From positions 1,327,001 to 1,391,000 of the forward strand of contig NZ_CP060704.1 of assembly GCF_014353015.1 (NCBI RefSeq): a DNA stretch of 64,000 bases. The letters run 5' to 3'. The notes beneath the pieces are model-generated. The model had not been told where the DNA came from. It worked only from the letters and a program-made list of their open reading frames with translations, and did no database searches. Of the stretch, positions 48,955-57,778 are shown in pieces; position 1 is the stretch's first letter, and each line of letters opens with the position of its first letter. A program made the translations under genes and the position numbers. The stretch comes from Chitinimonas koreensis (GTDB lineage: Bacteria; Pseudomonadota; Gammaproteobacteria; Burkholderiales; Chitinimonadaceae).

Positions 48955-49895
48955 TTACTTGGCGGCCGTGGGGGCCGCGGCCGGGGGACGGTCAGCGGGG
49001 CGGTGTCGGCCTGCGGGTTCATGGCCGCCGGGCCGGCCAGCGTCTGCCATTCGCGGCTGACGCCCTTGCCGCCGACGATCACTTCGGTCATCGCGCCGCC
49101 GCCGCGCGGGCTGCTGGGGGCCATGCCGAACAGGCCCGAGGCGTCGAGCGAGGCGTCCTTGGCGGCCAGCTGGTCGTCCGGGTTGCGCAGGGTGATGCGC
49201 AATTGGCCGATGCGCTGGGCCACGATCAGCTTCTGCGCCTCGGCCGGCAGCACCGACAGCGTGACCGTGCCGTAGTCCTGCAGCTCGTTCTGGCTGCCGC
49301 TCTGGGCGGCGTCGTTCTTCACCCGCTGGCCGGTGGCCATCACCTGCAGGCGCTGCAGCAGCAGGAAGGTCTGTTCCTCGACCTTGATCAGGCTGCCCTT
49401 CTCCGGCGGCTTGGCCGTCAGGTAGATGTCGACCAGGTCGCCGGGGCGAACCATGCCGGACACCGAGTTGGTGTCGTCGACGGTGATGGTGTAGGCGCGC
49501 GAACCGTTGCGGACGCGGTGGGCGAAGCTCGAGGCGTCGTCCTGCTCGATGGCCGGCCACAGCAGCGGCTCGCCGGCCCTCATCTCGCCCATCAGGCGCG
49601 AGCCGGCGGCGCGGTCGAACTGGCCGGGCCTCACCGCGCTCGAGGGCACGGTGTCGGCCGGCAGCTTGCGCAGCGACATGGTCTCTTCCGATACCACGTC
49701 GCCCTTGTTCAGGTTGAACTTGGCGACCACCACCTCGACCTTGGCCGACTTGTCGGTCAGCTTCGCCTTCTCGGCGTCGACGGTCTGATGGATGTAGGTA
49801 CGGGTGGCGAAGGTGGCCAGGAGCCCGAACAGCACGGCGCCGACCAGCAGGACGGCGCTCTTGCCCGGACGGGGAACGGATGGAAATTTCGGCAT
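48955..49895 (-). CDS. cpaB: Flp pilus assembly protein CpaB/RcpC (frameshift near end)
   Basis: About 313 residues starting MPKFPSVPRPGKSAVLLVGA with an N-terminal membrane anchor. An SAF-type domain includes VVVAKFNLNKGDVVSEETMS and GSRAYTITVDDTNSVSGMVR with the GDLVDIYLT motif. As written it reads on to 48930; adding one base to the G-run 48983-48987 gives the Pro/Ala-rich end TVPPAAAPTAAK and TAA at 48955. CpaB interacts with the secretin in the periplasm. Confidence 0.9.
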
Positions 49896-49947
49896 GGTCT
49901 ACGGCAATCGAATCGGATGAGATCGGAACGGGAAATCGGCAGCGGGA

Positions 49948-50133
49948 TCAGGGCAGCGATATGGCGAAGGAAAACTTGTGATAGGCGTCGCGGATCGCGG
50001 TGAGCACCATCTCCATGGGGCTCGGATCGCCGACGAACAGCACGATGGCCACCAGCGTGCCGATCACCACGTACTCGGTGAGGCTCTGGCCGCGCTGGCG
50101 GCCGGGGGCGGCGGTAAAGCGGACGGGCTGCAT
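49948..50133 (-). CDS. Second Flp-like pilin or pseudopilin
   Basis: A 61-residue protein starting MQPVRFTAAPGRQRGQSLTE. The sequence RG-QSLTEYVVIGTLVAIVLF is a class III prepilin cleavage site followed by a hydrophobic helix, as in Flp pilins. The 61-residue length is normal for Flp, unlike the major pilin at 53403. It lies directly after the exported protein gene at 50136 (2-nt gap) and before cpaB. It may be a minor pilin. Confidence 0.78.
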   Translation of the reverse strand: MQPVRFTAAPGRQRGQSLTEYVVIGTLVAIVLFVGDPSPMEMVLTAIRDAYHKFSFAISLP

Positions 50134-50135
50134 CG

Positions 50136-50852
50136 TCAATCCTTGCGCTGGATGCGGTTGAGTACGGCGAAGGTGCCTTCGGGCCGGCGCTCGACCGTCA
50201 CCGACCACTGGCTGTCGCCGGAGGTGAACATGGCGGCGTAGGCCTGCTGCGGCGAACCGGGGTAGCGCACCTGCGGATCGCGCACGCCGCCCAGGCGCTT
50301 GATGCCGGCCTCGATGCGGGCGGCGCTGGACTGCACCGACTGGCCGCCCTCGAGCAGCCACAGGTCGCCGGTGAGGCCGTGGTCGAACGAGCGGGTGTGC
50401 TGCGCGACGCGCATGCCGGGCGGCAGCTCGAACGGCAGCGGCGTCTTGGCCGGCTTGCCCTCGCGGAACACCGTGGTGGCGGCCAGCGTGCCCTCGACCC
50501 GGTTGAAGCTGGTGCGCTTGAGCTTGGCGGTGTACCAGTACTCGCCGACCTTCTGGCTGATGGCGAGGCCGTCGGCCATGCGCTGCTCGAACAGCTGCTC
50601 GTCGTTGTCGGCGCGCCATTGCCGGCGCAGGCGCTGGGCCAGCGCGTCCGGGTCCTCGTCGCTGCTGAAGCGCCACAGCGAGGTCGGGATGCCGTTGACC
50701 ACCAGCGATTCGGCCACGCGGGTCACCGCCAGGCCCTCGGGCAGGCGCGAGGCCGGCGCGGCGGCGGCGCACGACAGCGACAGAAACAGGGCTAGCGCCG
50801 CCGCAATCCGGTTGGTCGCAGCACCAGCGTCGAATCCGGGACGTGATTTCAC
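50136..50852 (-). CDS. Exported protein of unknown function in the tad operon
   Basis: About 238 residues. The best start is a GTG at 50852, giving a signal peptide (NRIAAALALFLSLSCAAAAP). The mature part has GEYWYTAKLKRTSFNRVEGT, MRVAQHTRSFDHGLTGDLWL and a C-terminal SQWSVTVERRPEGTFAVLNR. No family recognised. It is coupled to the Flp-like gene (2-nt gap), so it probably belongs to the pilus apparatus. The start is uncertain because dispersed repeat copy C lies right upstream and the frame stays open through it. Confidence 0.65.
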   Translation of the reverse strand: MKSRPGFDAGAATNRIAAALALFLSLSCAAAAPASRLPEGLAVTRVAESLVVNGIPTSLWRFSSDEDPDALAQRLRRQWRADNDEQLFEQRMADGLAISQKVGEYWYTAKLKRTSFNRVEGTLAATTVFREGKPAKTPLPFELPPGMRVAQHTRSFDHGLTGDLWLLEGGQSVQSSAARIEAGIKRLGGVRDPQVRYPGSPQQAYAAMFTSGDSQWSVTVERRPEGTFAVLNRIQRKD

Positions 50853-50874
50853 GGACGGTTGACAGGTCCTTGTT

Positions 50875-51034
50875 CGAGCGAAGCGAGGCCCCCTCTGGCC
50901 CACCCCACAAAGTCTTCGACTTTGCAGGGGCCCCGGAGCGGCGAGGGCGGGGGAGTCGGAATCGAACAAGGAAGAGCCGGTGGTTCAGCCTGCACGGCCC
51001 GCAAGCGCCCGGCTTTGCCGGGGGCCTGTGCAGT
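50875..51034. repeat. Dispersed intergenic repeat, copy C
   Basis: Same order as copy A, including the CCCCACAAAGTCTTCGACTT hairpin, GGCGAGGGCGGGGGAGT and the terminal CGCCCGGCTTTGCCGGG hairpin. It lies in the tad locus between the TadE-like gene and the exported protein gene at 50136. Confidence 0.85.
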
Positions 51035-51078
51035 AGCGTGATTCGGCACGGAGGTATCTAGATCCATGGCAGGCTCGC

Positions 51079-51867
51079 TCAGCGGTTCCTCAGCCGGTCG
51101 GCCGGCACGATGTCGGGATCGAACTCGTTGAGCCGGAACTGGCTGCCGCGCGTCTCCAGCGTGGTGGCGTCGGCGGTGGCCAGGATCGGCTGGGCCAGGC
51201 CGTAGGCCACGTCGGTCAGCTCGTCCAGCGTGTGGTTGGCCTGCTTGACGCGCTGCTTGACCATCGAGGGATTGGTGGCGGCCCAGGCGTCGGTCAGGAT
51301 GGTGGTGCGGTGCTGCATGCGCAGCGCCAGGCTGTCGAGCTGGGTGTCGAACGACTTGGTCTGGCTCGGCGACAGCGCGACCTCGACACGCGCCTCCATC
51401 AGGCCGCTGGCCGGCGTCAGGCCGAACTGGCCGGGGCCGGCCTTGACGAAGGCGCCGCCGGCCGAACCGAACGGCGAGAAGCCGACTTCGGCCACCCGGG
51501 CGCCGACGTCGCTGTATTTCTCCAGCAGCGACTTGCCCTTGCGGTCGACCCACAGCGGGTTGCGGCGCGCGTCGTCGTCGACCTTGTCGGCCGGCACGTC
51601 GCCGGCCAGCACTTCGTTGCCATTGCCGCGGAAGAAGCGGCTGCGCAGCTGGTCGACCAGTTCGGGATGCGAATTGAACTGGCGGCAGACCTCGGGCCGC
51701 ACCGTGCACTCGAAGGCGAGCTTGCGCGAGGCGGCGATGCTGGCGAGCTTGACGTCGATGAACTTGCCGAGCAGCGGCACCAGCGCGAACACCGGGATCA
51801 GCACCAGGCAGGCGACCATGGTTTCGATCAGCGATTGCCCGCGCTGCCGGCGGAAACCTCCGAGCAT
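51079..51867 (-). CDS. tadE: TadE-like pseudopilin-containing protein
   Basis: A 262-residue protein starting MLGGFRRQRGQSLIETMVAC. The G-QSLIETMVACLVLIPVFAL segment is a TadE/pseudopilin-type cleavage site and transmembrane helix. The rest (FECTVRPEVCRQFNSHPELV with two cysteines, then alternating hydrophilic segments) faces the periplasm. It is a likely minor pseudopilin. An AGGGAG box lies 7 nt before the ATG. 74 nt separate it from the TadG-like gene upstream. Confidence 0.78.
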   Translation of the reverse strand: MLGGFRRQRGQSLIETMVACLVLIPVFALVPLLGKFIDVKLASIAASRKLAFECTVRPEVCRQFNSHPELVDQLRSRFFRGNGNEVLAGDVPADKVDDDARRNPLWVDRKGKSLLEKYSDVGARVAEVGFSPFGSAGGAFVKAGPGQFGLTPASGLMEARVEVALSPSQTKSFDTQLDSLALRMQHRTTILTDAWAATNPSMVKQRVKQANHTLDELTDVAYGLAQPILATADATTLETRGSQFRLNEFDPDIVPADRLRNR

Positions 51868-51941
51868 GTATTTCTCCCTGTCGACCGGGCCGGCGGCGCT
51901 GGGTCTGTCGCCCATCTGCCGCCGGCCGCGTTGTCTTCCAA

Positions 51942-53279
51942 TCAGTTCACCGACTTCCAGGCCAGCGCCTCGGCGCGCTCCGCGTCGGTGGGCGCCACCA
52001 GCCTGGCCTGCCAGTAGGGGTTGTAGAGGCTGGCCAGCTCCTCCTTGCCGTCGGCGCGGGCACCGCCCAGCGCGGGCTCGGGCCGCTTGAAATAGACCTC
52101 GGCGGCGCTGACCGAGGCGATGCTGCCGGCCTGCAGGCTGTCGCCGAGCTTCATCCGGCCTTCGTTGAGGTTCACCTTGTCGGCCGTGCGGGTGGCCGAG
52201 GTCCGCACCATCACCGCGAAGCGCGTGCGCGGATCGTCGCGGTTGCTCAGCTTGGGGTAGTCGAGCTCGCGCACCACCGAGATGCCGGAGTAGCCGTTGA
52301 GCTCCTCCTTCTCGCTGTTGGCATAGCTGTGGGCGCTGCCGTTGGTGCCGGCCGAGTTGCCGAAATTGCCGCCGATCACGTCGTTGCGGGCGAAGCTGCT
52401 GCCGCCGTCGTTGGAGCCGGCGGCATCGTCGCCGGCCCAGCCCAGCGGCACTTCGCGGCTGCGGCAGCTCCAGCGCCGGCGATACTTGAGGTGGGCCGAG
52501 TGGGTGTCCACCGCGTCCCAGCGATCGAGGCTGGCGAGGCTGGTGGCGCCGCGCTTCTTGAATTCGGGAATGCCGAAGCCGATCCAGCAGGTATTGGACA
52601 GCGGCAGCGGGAACGGGCTGGCCGGCCGGTCGCGGGTGAAGCCGTCGCGCGAATCGAGCACCACCCGGGCGAGCCGGTTGCGGTCGTTGTCGGTGTAGCG
52701 GCGGGTGAACGAGGTGAAGTCGTCGCCGCTCAGCACCACGGCCGCCCGGAAGGCCGGATCGTTGGCCTGCGTCACCGAGTCCACCACCATCTTCATGCCG
52801 ACGATGCTGGCCGAGGCATGCATGATTTCCTGGCTGCCGGCCAGCGCCTGCTTGTAGACGTCGCGCGCCGGCACGGCCACCTTGGCGGCGTAGTCGGTAT
52901 AGGTCGAGGCGTACTCGGCCGCGGTCGCGATCGCCGAGGTGATCTGGCCGATATAGGGGATGTACTGGGTGTACTGGTTGATGTTCTGGGCCAGGATCTT
53001 GATGTAGCGGACCCACGACGACAACGTCATGGCCTGTGCTATGCCAATTTCATTGGCCACGATGGCGCGGTTGGAATACGCGTCATAATTGAGCACCCGA
53101 GCGCGCCAAAGCGCACCGCTGTAGGCCGCCGCGTCCGCCGTGTTGGTGACGCGCGCCTTGTCGGCGGTGATCTGTCCGGCACTGAAGAGGAAGAACAGGC
53201 CCAGGCCCGCCGCAGCCATCAGGAACAGCGCGAACAAAAGTGCGTGGCCGCGCTGGCGCTCCCGCTGGAACGCTCGCAT
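51942..53279 (-). CDS. tadG: TadG-like pilus assembly protein
   Basis: A 445-residue protein starting MRAFQRERQRGHALLFALFL. The start RGHALLFALFLMAAAGLGLF and DKARVTNTADAAAYSGALWR is typical of the TadG-like N-terminal domain (TadE/F-related, with an N-terminal helix and a surface-exposed body). The rest is largely unique and rich in Asn/Gly/Ser. It follows the flp gene by 123 nt. Confidence 0.78.
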   Translation of the reverse strand: MRAFQRERQRGHALLFALFLMAAAGLGLFFLFSAGQITADKARVTNTADAAAYSGALWRARVLNYDAYSNRAIVANEIGIAQAMTLSSWVRYIKILAQNINQYTQYIPYIGQITSAIATAAEYASTYTDYAAKVAVPARDVYKQALAGSQEIMHASASIVGMKMVVDSVTQANDPAFRAAVVLSGDDFTSFTRRYTDNDRNRLARVVLDSRDGFTRDRPASPFPLPLSNTCWIGFGIPEFKKRGATSLASLDRWDAVDTHSAHLKYRRRWSCRSREVPLGWAGDDAAGSNDGGSSFARNDVIGGNFGNSAGTNGSAHSYANSEKEELNGYSGISVVRELDYPKLSNRDDPRTRFAVMVRTSATRTADKVNLNEGRMKLGDSLQAGSIASVSAAEVYFKRPEPALGGARADGKEELASLYNPYWQARLVAPTDAERAEALAWKSVN

Positions 53280-53402
53280 GCGACTGGACTTTCGATGAGG
53301 GATTCGATTGAAGGAGGCAGGCGGTGCCGTGCTGCGGCACCGGCCTGCCTCGAAGAGCGGCCCGTCGATGCGGGCCGCTCCGGGCGCTAAGCGTGGGAAA
53401 GC

Positions 53403-53717
53403 TTAGTTGCCGCCACCGCCGCCACCGCCGCCGGCGGCAGCCTGGTCGTTGTCGGCGTTGTAGCTGCCGAGGCCCTTGGTGGCGTTGCCGCGCGTGGATG
53501 CGGTGTTCGCGGTGGTCTGCGCGTTGCCGATTTCGCCCGAAGCGTTCTGACCCGAGATTTCCTTGGCCAGACCGGCGGTCTGGTTACGGATGGTCTGGCC
53601 GAACACGGAGTAGACGCCGATGGCGGCGACGGCGATGAGTGCGACGATGATGATGTACTCAGTCATGCCTTGGCCGGCTTGCTTGCGAAGGCGACGTGCT
53701 TGTTGACGCAATTGCAT
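53403..53717 (-). CDS. flp: Flp major pilin with long Gly-rich tail
   Basis: A 104-residue prepilin starting MQLRQQARRLRKQAGQGMTE. The class III signal AG-QGMTEYIIIVALIAVAAI is followed by GVYSVFGQTIRN. It is longer than the usual Flp (50-70 residues) because of an Asn/Thr/Ala-rich extension ending in eight glycines. An AGGAAA box precedes the ATG; the upstream extension to 53813 lacks support. It is the first gene of the tad operon and has its own sigma-70-type promoter, so it is probably the major pilin. Confidence 0.9.
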   Translation of the reverse strand: MQLRQQARRLRKQAGQGMTEYIIIVALIAVAAIGVYSVFGQTIRNQTAGLAKEISGQNASGEIGNAQTTANTASTRGNATKGLGSYNADNDQAAAGGGGGGGGN

Positions 53718-53759
53718 GTTGAATTTCCTGGTTATGGATAAGGCGTATTTGAAGGCGCA

Positions 53760-53788
53760 ATTAAACGTCATATGCAGGTGTATTGCAA
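53760..53788 (-). promoter_or_regulatory. Sigma-70-type promoter of flp/tad operon
   Basis: On the minus strand TTGCAA - 17 bp - TTTAAT (53788 to 53760) lies about 42 nt upstream of the flp ATG, in an A+T-rich island. Both boxes and the spacing are close to consensus. Confidence 0.6.
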
Positions 53789-54106
53789 CATGCGCACGAC
53801 ATGCATTTTTCACATCATGATTCGCTTAAATTAGGACTTTGGCATATTAATGTTGCACCGCCGAATTTCTGATTATCTTTAATATATTGAGTGGCCCGGA
53901 TGGGGTGGGGCCGGCGGATTTATCCTGTCGTTTCAATGGGCTGAATATGATGGCAGGACGGGCTGCCGGCACGCGCGCCGGCCGTTCCGGCTGGCGCGCG
54001 GTCGATTTCGGAGCGGATCGGACGGTCAGATCTGGCAGGTTGCATGCTGCGATGCAAAATGCTAGATGAATGGAGGATGGTTGGGGAAAAACGCCGCCGT
54101 GCTAGA
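53789..54106. other. A+T-rich intergenic stretch upstream of flp, no gene
   Basis: About 320 bp between the flp promoter and the convergent-facing end of the next gene. The right-proximal part (53800-53890) is unusually A+T-rich, with TTTAATATATTGAG, and may hold regulator sites for the tad operon. The remainder is GC-rich, and I see no supported open frame or RNA gene. Confidence 0.5.
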
Positions 54107-54114
54107 CCGCGGCT

Positions 54115-55608
54115 TCAGCCGCGCTCGAGCACCGTGAAGCCGGCCAGCACGTAGTCGGGCAGCACTTCGTGCGGGGCGCCGAGGCGGATGCGGTAGCGCT
54201 TGCCGCCAGCCGCCAGCAGGTACTCGGTGCCTTCGGCGCCGCCGGCGCGCGGCAGCACCAGCAGGCGTGCGCCGAGCGGCGATTCGGCGCAGTAGAGCGC
54301 CGGCTGCAGGTAGCCCGCGCTGTCCAGCGTCACCGCCACCGGGTTGGGACCGAGCCGCTCGGCGCCGACCTTGACTTGGGCGTCGCGCGACTTGTGCAGC
54401 CGCCGCACCACGCTCAGCGTCAGGTGGGTGTCGTGGCGGTAGGCGAACACCTCGCCGACCGCCAGCTGGTCGTTGTAGCGCGCCTTGTAGTGCGCGCCCA
54501 CGCCGCTCGCGCTCTCGTCGGCCTGGGTCCAGTTCTCCCACTCCGCCGTGCTGCCGGCGGCGCCGAGCGCGTGGTGGATGCGCTCCAGGCCGGTCAGCGC
54601 CAGCACCGCCTGCTCGTGCTTGCGCCGCTCGCTGCGGCGCGAACGGCTCTGGCCCTCGCGCGAATAGACCAGCGCCAGGTCGTCGAGCAGGTCGGGAATG
54701 TGCGCCGCCAGTTGCTCGTCCTTGGTGGCCAGTTCGGCCGGTCTGGCGCCGCCGCGCACTGCGTCGGCCAGTTCGGCCAGGAACTGGGCCAGCGGTTCGG
54801 TCGACAGGTAGCGGTAGCGCTCGCCGACCATGTTGCGGCGGAGCTTGACCGGCGGCGCCGGCTCGTCGAGGTTGACCGCGTAGGTCTGCTCGCGCGGCCG
54901 GATGATCTTCTCGACCGGGACCCGCGCGACCCAGTGCGACAGCGCCTGGTCGAGCAGCCAGATCTCCTCGGGCCGCCGCCGCGCCGGCTCGGCCAGCTCG
55001 AGCAGCATGGCGTGGGCGTACAGCGTGGCCACGCTGATCGGCGCGTCGCCCGGGTAGCGCGCGATCGGCCGCTGGGCGAAACCGGCGGTGTCGGCGATCT
55101 GGTAGAGCCGGTTGAGGCTGCGCCACAGCCGCGGCTCGGCCTCGAAATAGCGCAGGTAGGCCCACTTGGCCTGCTCGGCGTAATAGCTGACCGCGCGCAG
55201 CGTGATCAGCTCGGCATCGTGGGCGAAGCGCGGCGACGGCGACTGGGCATGCTGCTTGAGGCAGAGCTTGTAGGCCGAGGCCAGCTCCTTCCAGCAGGCC
55301 AGCAGGCTCGGCATGGCCTGGCGCGGCTGGATGCCGTCGACCGTCTCCTCGCCGCGGTGGACCGCGATCAAGAGCTGGGCCAGCGGCCGCGCCTTGTCGT
55401 CGAAATTGGCGACGGCGCGGTAGCGCTCCTTGAGCCCGACGCGCGGATTGCGGTTGAGCGCCGCCAGCGCCTTGACGATCTCGGTCAGCGCCGCGAGCGT
55501 CTCGTTGCGCGGCAGCTCGGCCATCATCTGCGTCGCGGTCGGCCCGAAATCCTGCTCGTCGCGCGCGCGCCGCATCAGGGCATCGATCAAGCCTTTGAAA
55601 TCGAACAT
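54115..55608 (-). CDS. Conserved hypothetical protein, about 500 residues
   Basis: A 497-residue cytoplasmic protein starting MFDFKGLIDALMRRARDEQD. No signal or membrane segment. A helical N-terminal half (to about 300, with LITLRAVSYYAEQAKWAYLR and EEIWLLDQALSHW) is followed by a basic segment SREGQSRSRRSERRKHEQ (about 320-340). The C-terminal beta-rich part (VFAYRHDTHLTLSVVRRL, YLLAAGGKRYRIRLGAPHEV) could be PilZ-like, but the RxxxR / D/NxSxxG motifs are not clear. Function not recognised. The TGA stop lies inside a GCGGCTTCAGCCGC repeat palindrome (54107-54125). It is divergent from the ABC-F gene. Confidence 0.75.
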   Translation of the reverse strand: MFDFKGLIDALMRRARDEQDFGPTATQMMAELPRNETLAALTEIVKALAALNRNPRVGLKERYRAVANFDDKARPLAQLLIAVHRGEETVDGIQPRQAMPSLLACWKELASAYKLCLKQHAQSPSPRFAHDAELITLRAVSYYAEQAKWAYLRYFEAEPRLWRSLNRLYQIADTAGFAQRPIARYPGDAPISVATLYAHAMLLELAEPARRRPEEIWLLDQALSHWVARVPVEKIIRPREQTYAVNLDEPAPPVKLRRNMVGERYRYLSTEPLAQFLAELADAVRGGARPAELATKDEQLAAHIPDLLDDLALVYSREGQSRSRRSERRKHEQAVLALTGLERIHHALGAAGSTAEWENWTQADESASGVGAHYKARYNDQLAVGEVFAYRHDTHLTLSVVRRLHKSRDAQVKVGAERLGPNPVAVTLDSAGYLQPALYCAESPLGARLLVLPRAGGAEGTEYLLAAGGKRYRIRLGAPHEVLPDYVLAGFTVLERG

Positions 55609-55752
55609 GGTTCTTAGAATGTGAGCGTAGGCACGGGGGCGCCGCGGTGGGCCGGGACGGCAGCCATACCGGCTGCCGCTGCCATGCGGGCGCGCACGCC
55701 GGAAATGAAGGCTGGCGGTTCCCGCGTGATAAAATTACGCAATTTTGCCGTA

Positions 55753-55778
55753 CCGCGCCATGCGCGGCTTTTTATTTT
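55753..55778 (+). terminator. Terminator-like hairpin in the leader of the ABC-F gene
   Basis: CCGCGC-CAT-GCGCGG followed by CTTTTTATTTT stands 42 nt before the TTG start of the ABC-F gene. No gene ends just upstream on this strand, and a -10-like TAAAAT lies at 55732-55737. It may be an attenuator of the downstream gene. A GTGCGC/GCGCAC hairpin follows it. Confidence 0.45.
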
Positions 55779-55819
55779 GTTGTCGTGCGCTTCGTGCGCG
55801 CACGGCGGGAGTCCTCGAT

Positions 55820-57430
55820 TTGATCACCACTTCCGGCATCACCATGCAATTCGGCGCCAAGCCGCTGTTCGAAAAAGTCTCCGTCAAGTTCGGCGGCGGC
55901 AACCGCTACGGCCTGATCGGCGCCAACGGCTCGGGCAAGTCGACCTTCATGAAGATCCTCGGCGGCGATCTCGAACCCACCGCTGGCAACGTCAGCCTCG
56001 ACCCCGGCGTGCGGCTGGGCAAGCTGCGGCAGGACCAGTTCGGCTACGAGGACCAGCGCGTGATCGACGTGGTGCTGCAGGGCCATGCCGAGCTGTGGTC
56101 GACCATGCACGAGAAGGACGCCATCTACGCCAATCCCGAGGCGACCGAGGACGACTACATGCGGGCCGCCGACCTCGAGGTCAAGTTCGGCGAAATGGGC
56201 GGCTACGACGCCGAGGCGCGCGCAGGTGCGCTGCTGCTGGGCGCCGGCGTGCCGATCGAGCAGCACTTCGGCCCGATGAGCGAAGTGGCGCCGGGCTGGA
56301 AGCTGCGGGTGCTGCTGGCGCAGGCGCTGTTCAGCGCGCCCGACGTGCTGCTGCTGGACGAACCCACCAACAACCTCGACATCAACACCATCCGCTGGCT
56401 GGAGCACACGCTGAACGAGCGCGACTCCACCATGATCATCATCTCGCACGATCGCCACTTCCTGAACCAGGTCTGCACCCACATGGCCGACCTGGACTAC
56501 AGCACCATACAGCTCTACGCCGGCAACTACGACGACTACATGCTGGCCAGCACCCAGGCGCGCGAGCGCGCGCTCGGCGCCAACGCCAAGGCCAAGGAGC
56601 GCGTGGCCGAGCTGCAGGCCTTCGCCGCCCGCTTCGCCGCCAACAAGTCCAAGTCGCGCCAGGCCACCAGCCGGCTCAAGCTGGCCGACAAGATCAAGGA
56701 AGGCATGCCCGAGGTGAAGCCGTCCTCGCGCCAGAACCCCTACGTGCGCTTCGATTTCGACGACAGGCAGAAGCTGCACCGCCAGGCCTTCGAGGCGACC
56801 GAGCTGAACTTCGCCTACGAGGCCGGCACGCCGATCCTGAAGAACTTCAACTTCATCCTCGAAGCCGGCCAGAAGCTGGCGGTGATCGGCGGCAACGGCG
56901 TCGGCAAGTCGACGCTGATGAAGCTCCTGATGGGCCAGCTGCACGGCCAGCACGGCGGCATCAAGTGGGCCGACAAGGCCGAGCCGGGCTACTTCGCGCA
57001 GGATCACGAGGACGACTTCGCCAGCGACGAGACGCTGTTCGACTGGATGAAGCACTGGAGCCAGCCCGGCGACGACGACCAGGTGATCCGCGGCATCCTC
57101 GGCCGCCTGCTGTTCAGCGGCGACGACGTGAAGAAGTCGGTCAAGGTGCTGTCGGGCGGCGAGAAGGGCCGCATGCTGTACGGCAAGCTGATCCTGCAGC
57201 GCCCCAACGTGCTGGTGATGGACGAACCGACCAACCACATGGACATGGAGTCGATCGAATCGCTGAACCTGGCGCTCGAGCTGTACAAGGGCACGCTGGT
57301 GTTCGTCTCGCACGACCGCCAGTTCGTCTCCTCGCTGGCGACCCAGGTGCTCGAGCTCAAGGGCGACGGCAGCTATGTGCACTACATGGGCGGCTACGAG
57401 GAATACCTGTCGAGTCAAGGCCTGGAATGA
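55820..57430 (+). CDS. ybiT: ABC-F family ATPase (YbiT type)
   Basis: A 536-residue cytoplasmic protein with two ABC domains and no membrane part. Walker A motifs: GANGSGKSTFMK and GGNGVGKSTLMK. Walker B/switch: DVLLLDEPTNNLDINTIRWL and NVLVMDEPTNHMDMESIESL. The linker between them (about 240-320) is the P-site tRNA interaction motif. ABC-F proteins act on the ribosome; YbiT-type members are widespread and not antibiotic-specific. The start is a TTG at 55820 (MITTSGITMQFGAKP...) with GGGAG 8 nt upstream. The upstream ATG codons lie in or before the leader hairpin and would add residues absent from the family. Confidence 0.92.
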   Translation: MITTSGITMQFGAKPLFEKVSVKFGGGNRYGLIGANGSGKSTFMKILGGDLEPTAGNVSLDPGVRLGKLRQDQFGYEDQRVIDVVLQGHAELWSTMHEKDAIYANPEATEDDYMRAADLEVKFGEMGGYDAEARAGALLLGAGVPIEQHFGPMSEVAPGWKLRVLLAQALFSAPDVLLLDEPTNNLDINTIRWLEHTLNERDSTMIIISHDRHFLNQVCTHMADLDYSTIQLYAGNYDDYMLASTQARERALGANAKAKERVAELQAFAARFAANKSKSRQATSRLKLADKIKEGMPEVKPSSRQNPYVRFDFDDRQKLHRQAFEATELNFAYEAGTPILKNFNFILEAGQKLAVIGGNGVGKSTLMKLLMGQLHGQHGGIKWADKAEPGYFAQDHEDDFASDETLFDWMKHWSQPGDDDQVIRGILGRLLFSGDDVKKSVKVLSGGEKGRMLYGKLILQRPNVLVMDEPTNHMDMESIESLNLALELYKGTLVFVSHDRQFVSSLATQVLELKGDGSYVHYMGGYEEYLSSQGLE

Positions 57431-57509
57431 GCCTGGACGGCGCTTCGGCGGCAGTTGTTGCGTAACTGCATCGTGTGACGCGCATGTTGCGGAAAGTTCG
57501 GGTTTAGAG

Positions 57510-57538
57510 TTGCCACTCTAGAATTGCCGTACTAATAT
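57510..57538 (+). promoter_or_regulatory. Strong sigma-70-type promoter in the ABC-F / SDR gap
   Basis: TTGCCA - 17 bp - TAATAT, with an AGAGTTGCCACTCTAGA dyad overlapping the -35 box. The motif TAGAGTTGCC recurs at 57608. Transcription should start near 57545. Confidence 0.65.
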
Positions 57539-57545
57539 GCGCGCA

Positions 57546-57703
57546 CATCTTCAGTGCACCCGCGAACCAAAAGCGGGCGATCAAGCCGGTGGCCCAGGCC
57601 GCCGTCTCTAGAGTTGCCGCAAGGGCTGCTCAACCGAATACAGACAAAGAAGAAGCATGGAGCAGACAAAACGCAGCACCCCTCCGGGGTGCTGCGTTTC
57701 TTT
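57546..57703 (+). ncRNA. Candidate small RNA of about 158 nt (or attenuated SDR leader)
   Basis: A near-consensus promoter (57510-57538) and a perfect intrinsic terminator (57668-57703) bound this stretch. It has no supported open frame with a ribosome-binding site and contains several short stems (CCCGC/GCGGG near 57560, GGCC-rich stem near 57595). It is unlike 6S, tmRNA, SRP or RNase P RNA as far as I can judge by eye. The SDR gene starts 76 nt beyond the terminator, so it could instead be an attenuated leader. Confidence 0.4.
57668..57703 (+). terminator. Intrinsic terminator
   Basis: AAACGCAGCACCCC - TCC - GGGGTGCTGCGTTT is a perfect 14-bp stem followed by CTTT. It is the strongest terminator in the window by stem perfection. 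The A-tract on the left makes it potentially active on both strands. Confidence 0.88.
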
Positions 57704-57778
57704 CGTCCGGCGGGTGCCGGGTCGGGTGGTCTGTCAGCGGGGCCGTGCGCGGTCCGCCAATCAGTGGAGTCATCGAAT

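Noticed and set aside
53838..53857. Sigma-54-like TGGCATATTAATGTTGCA upstream of flp
   Set aside because: GG to GC distance is 14 nt instead of 12, and it is on the plus strand while flp is on the minus strand.
57546..57703. 6S RNA or another housekeeping RNA
   Set aside because: No matching closing stems or conserved blocks could be recognised by eye. Left as an unassigned candidate.
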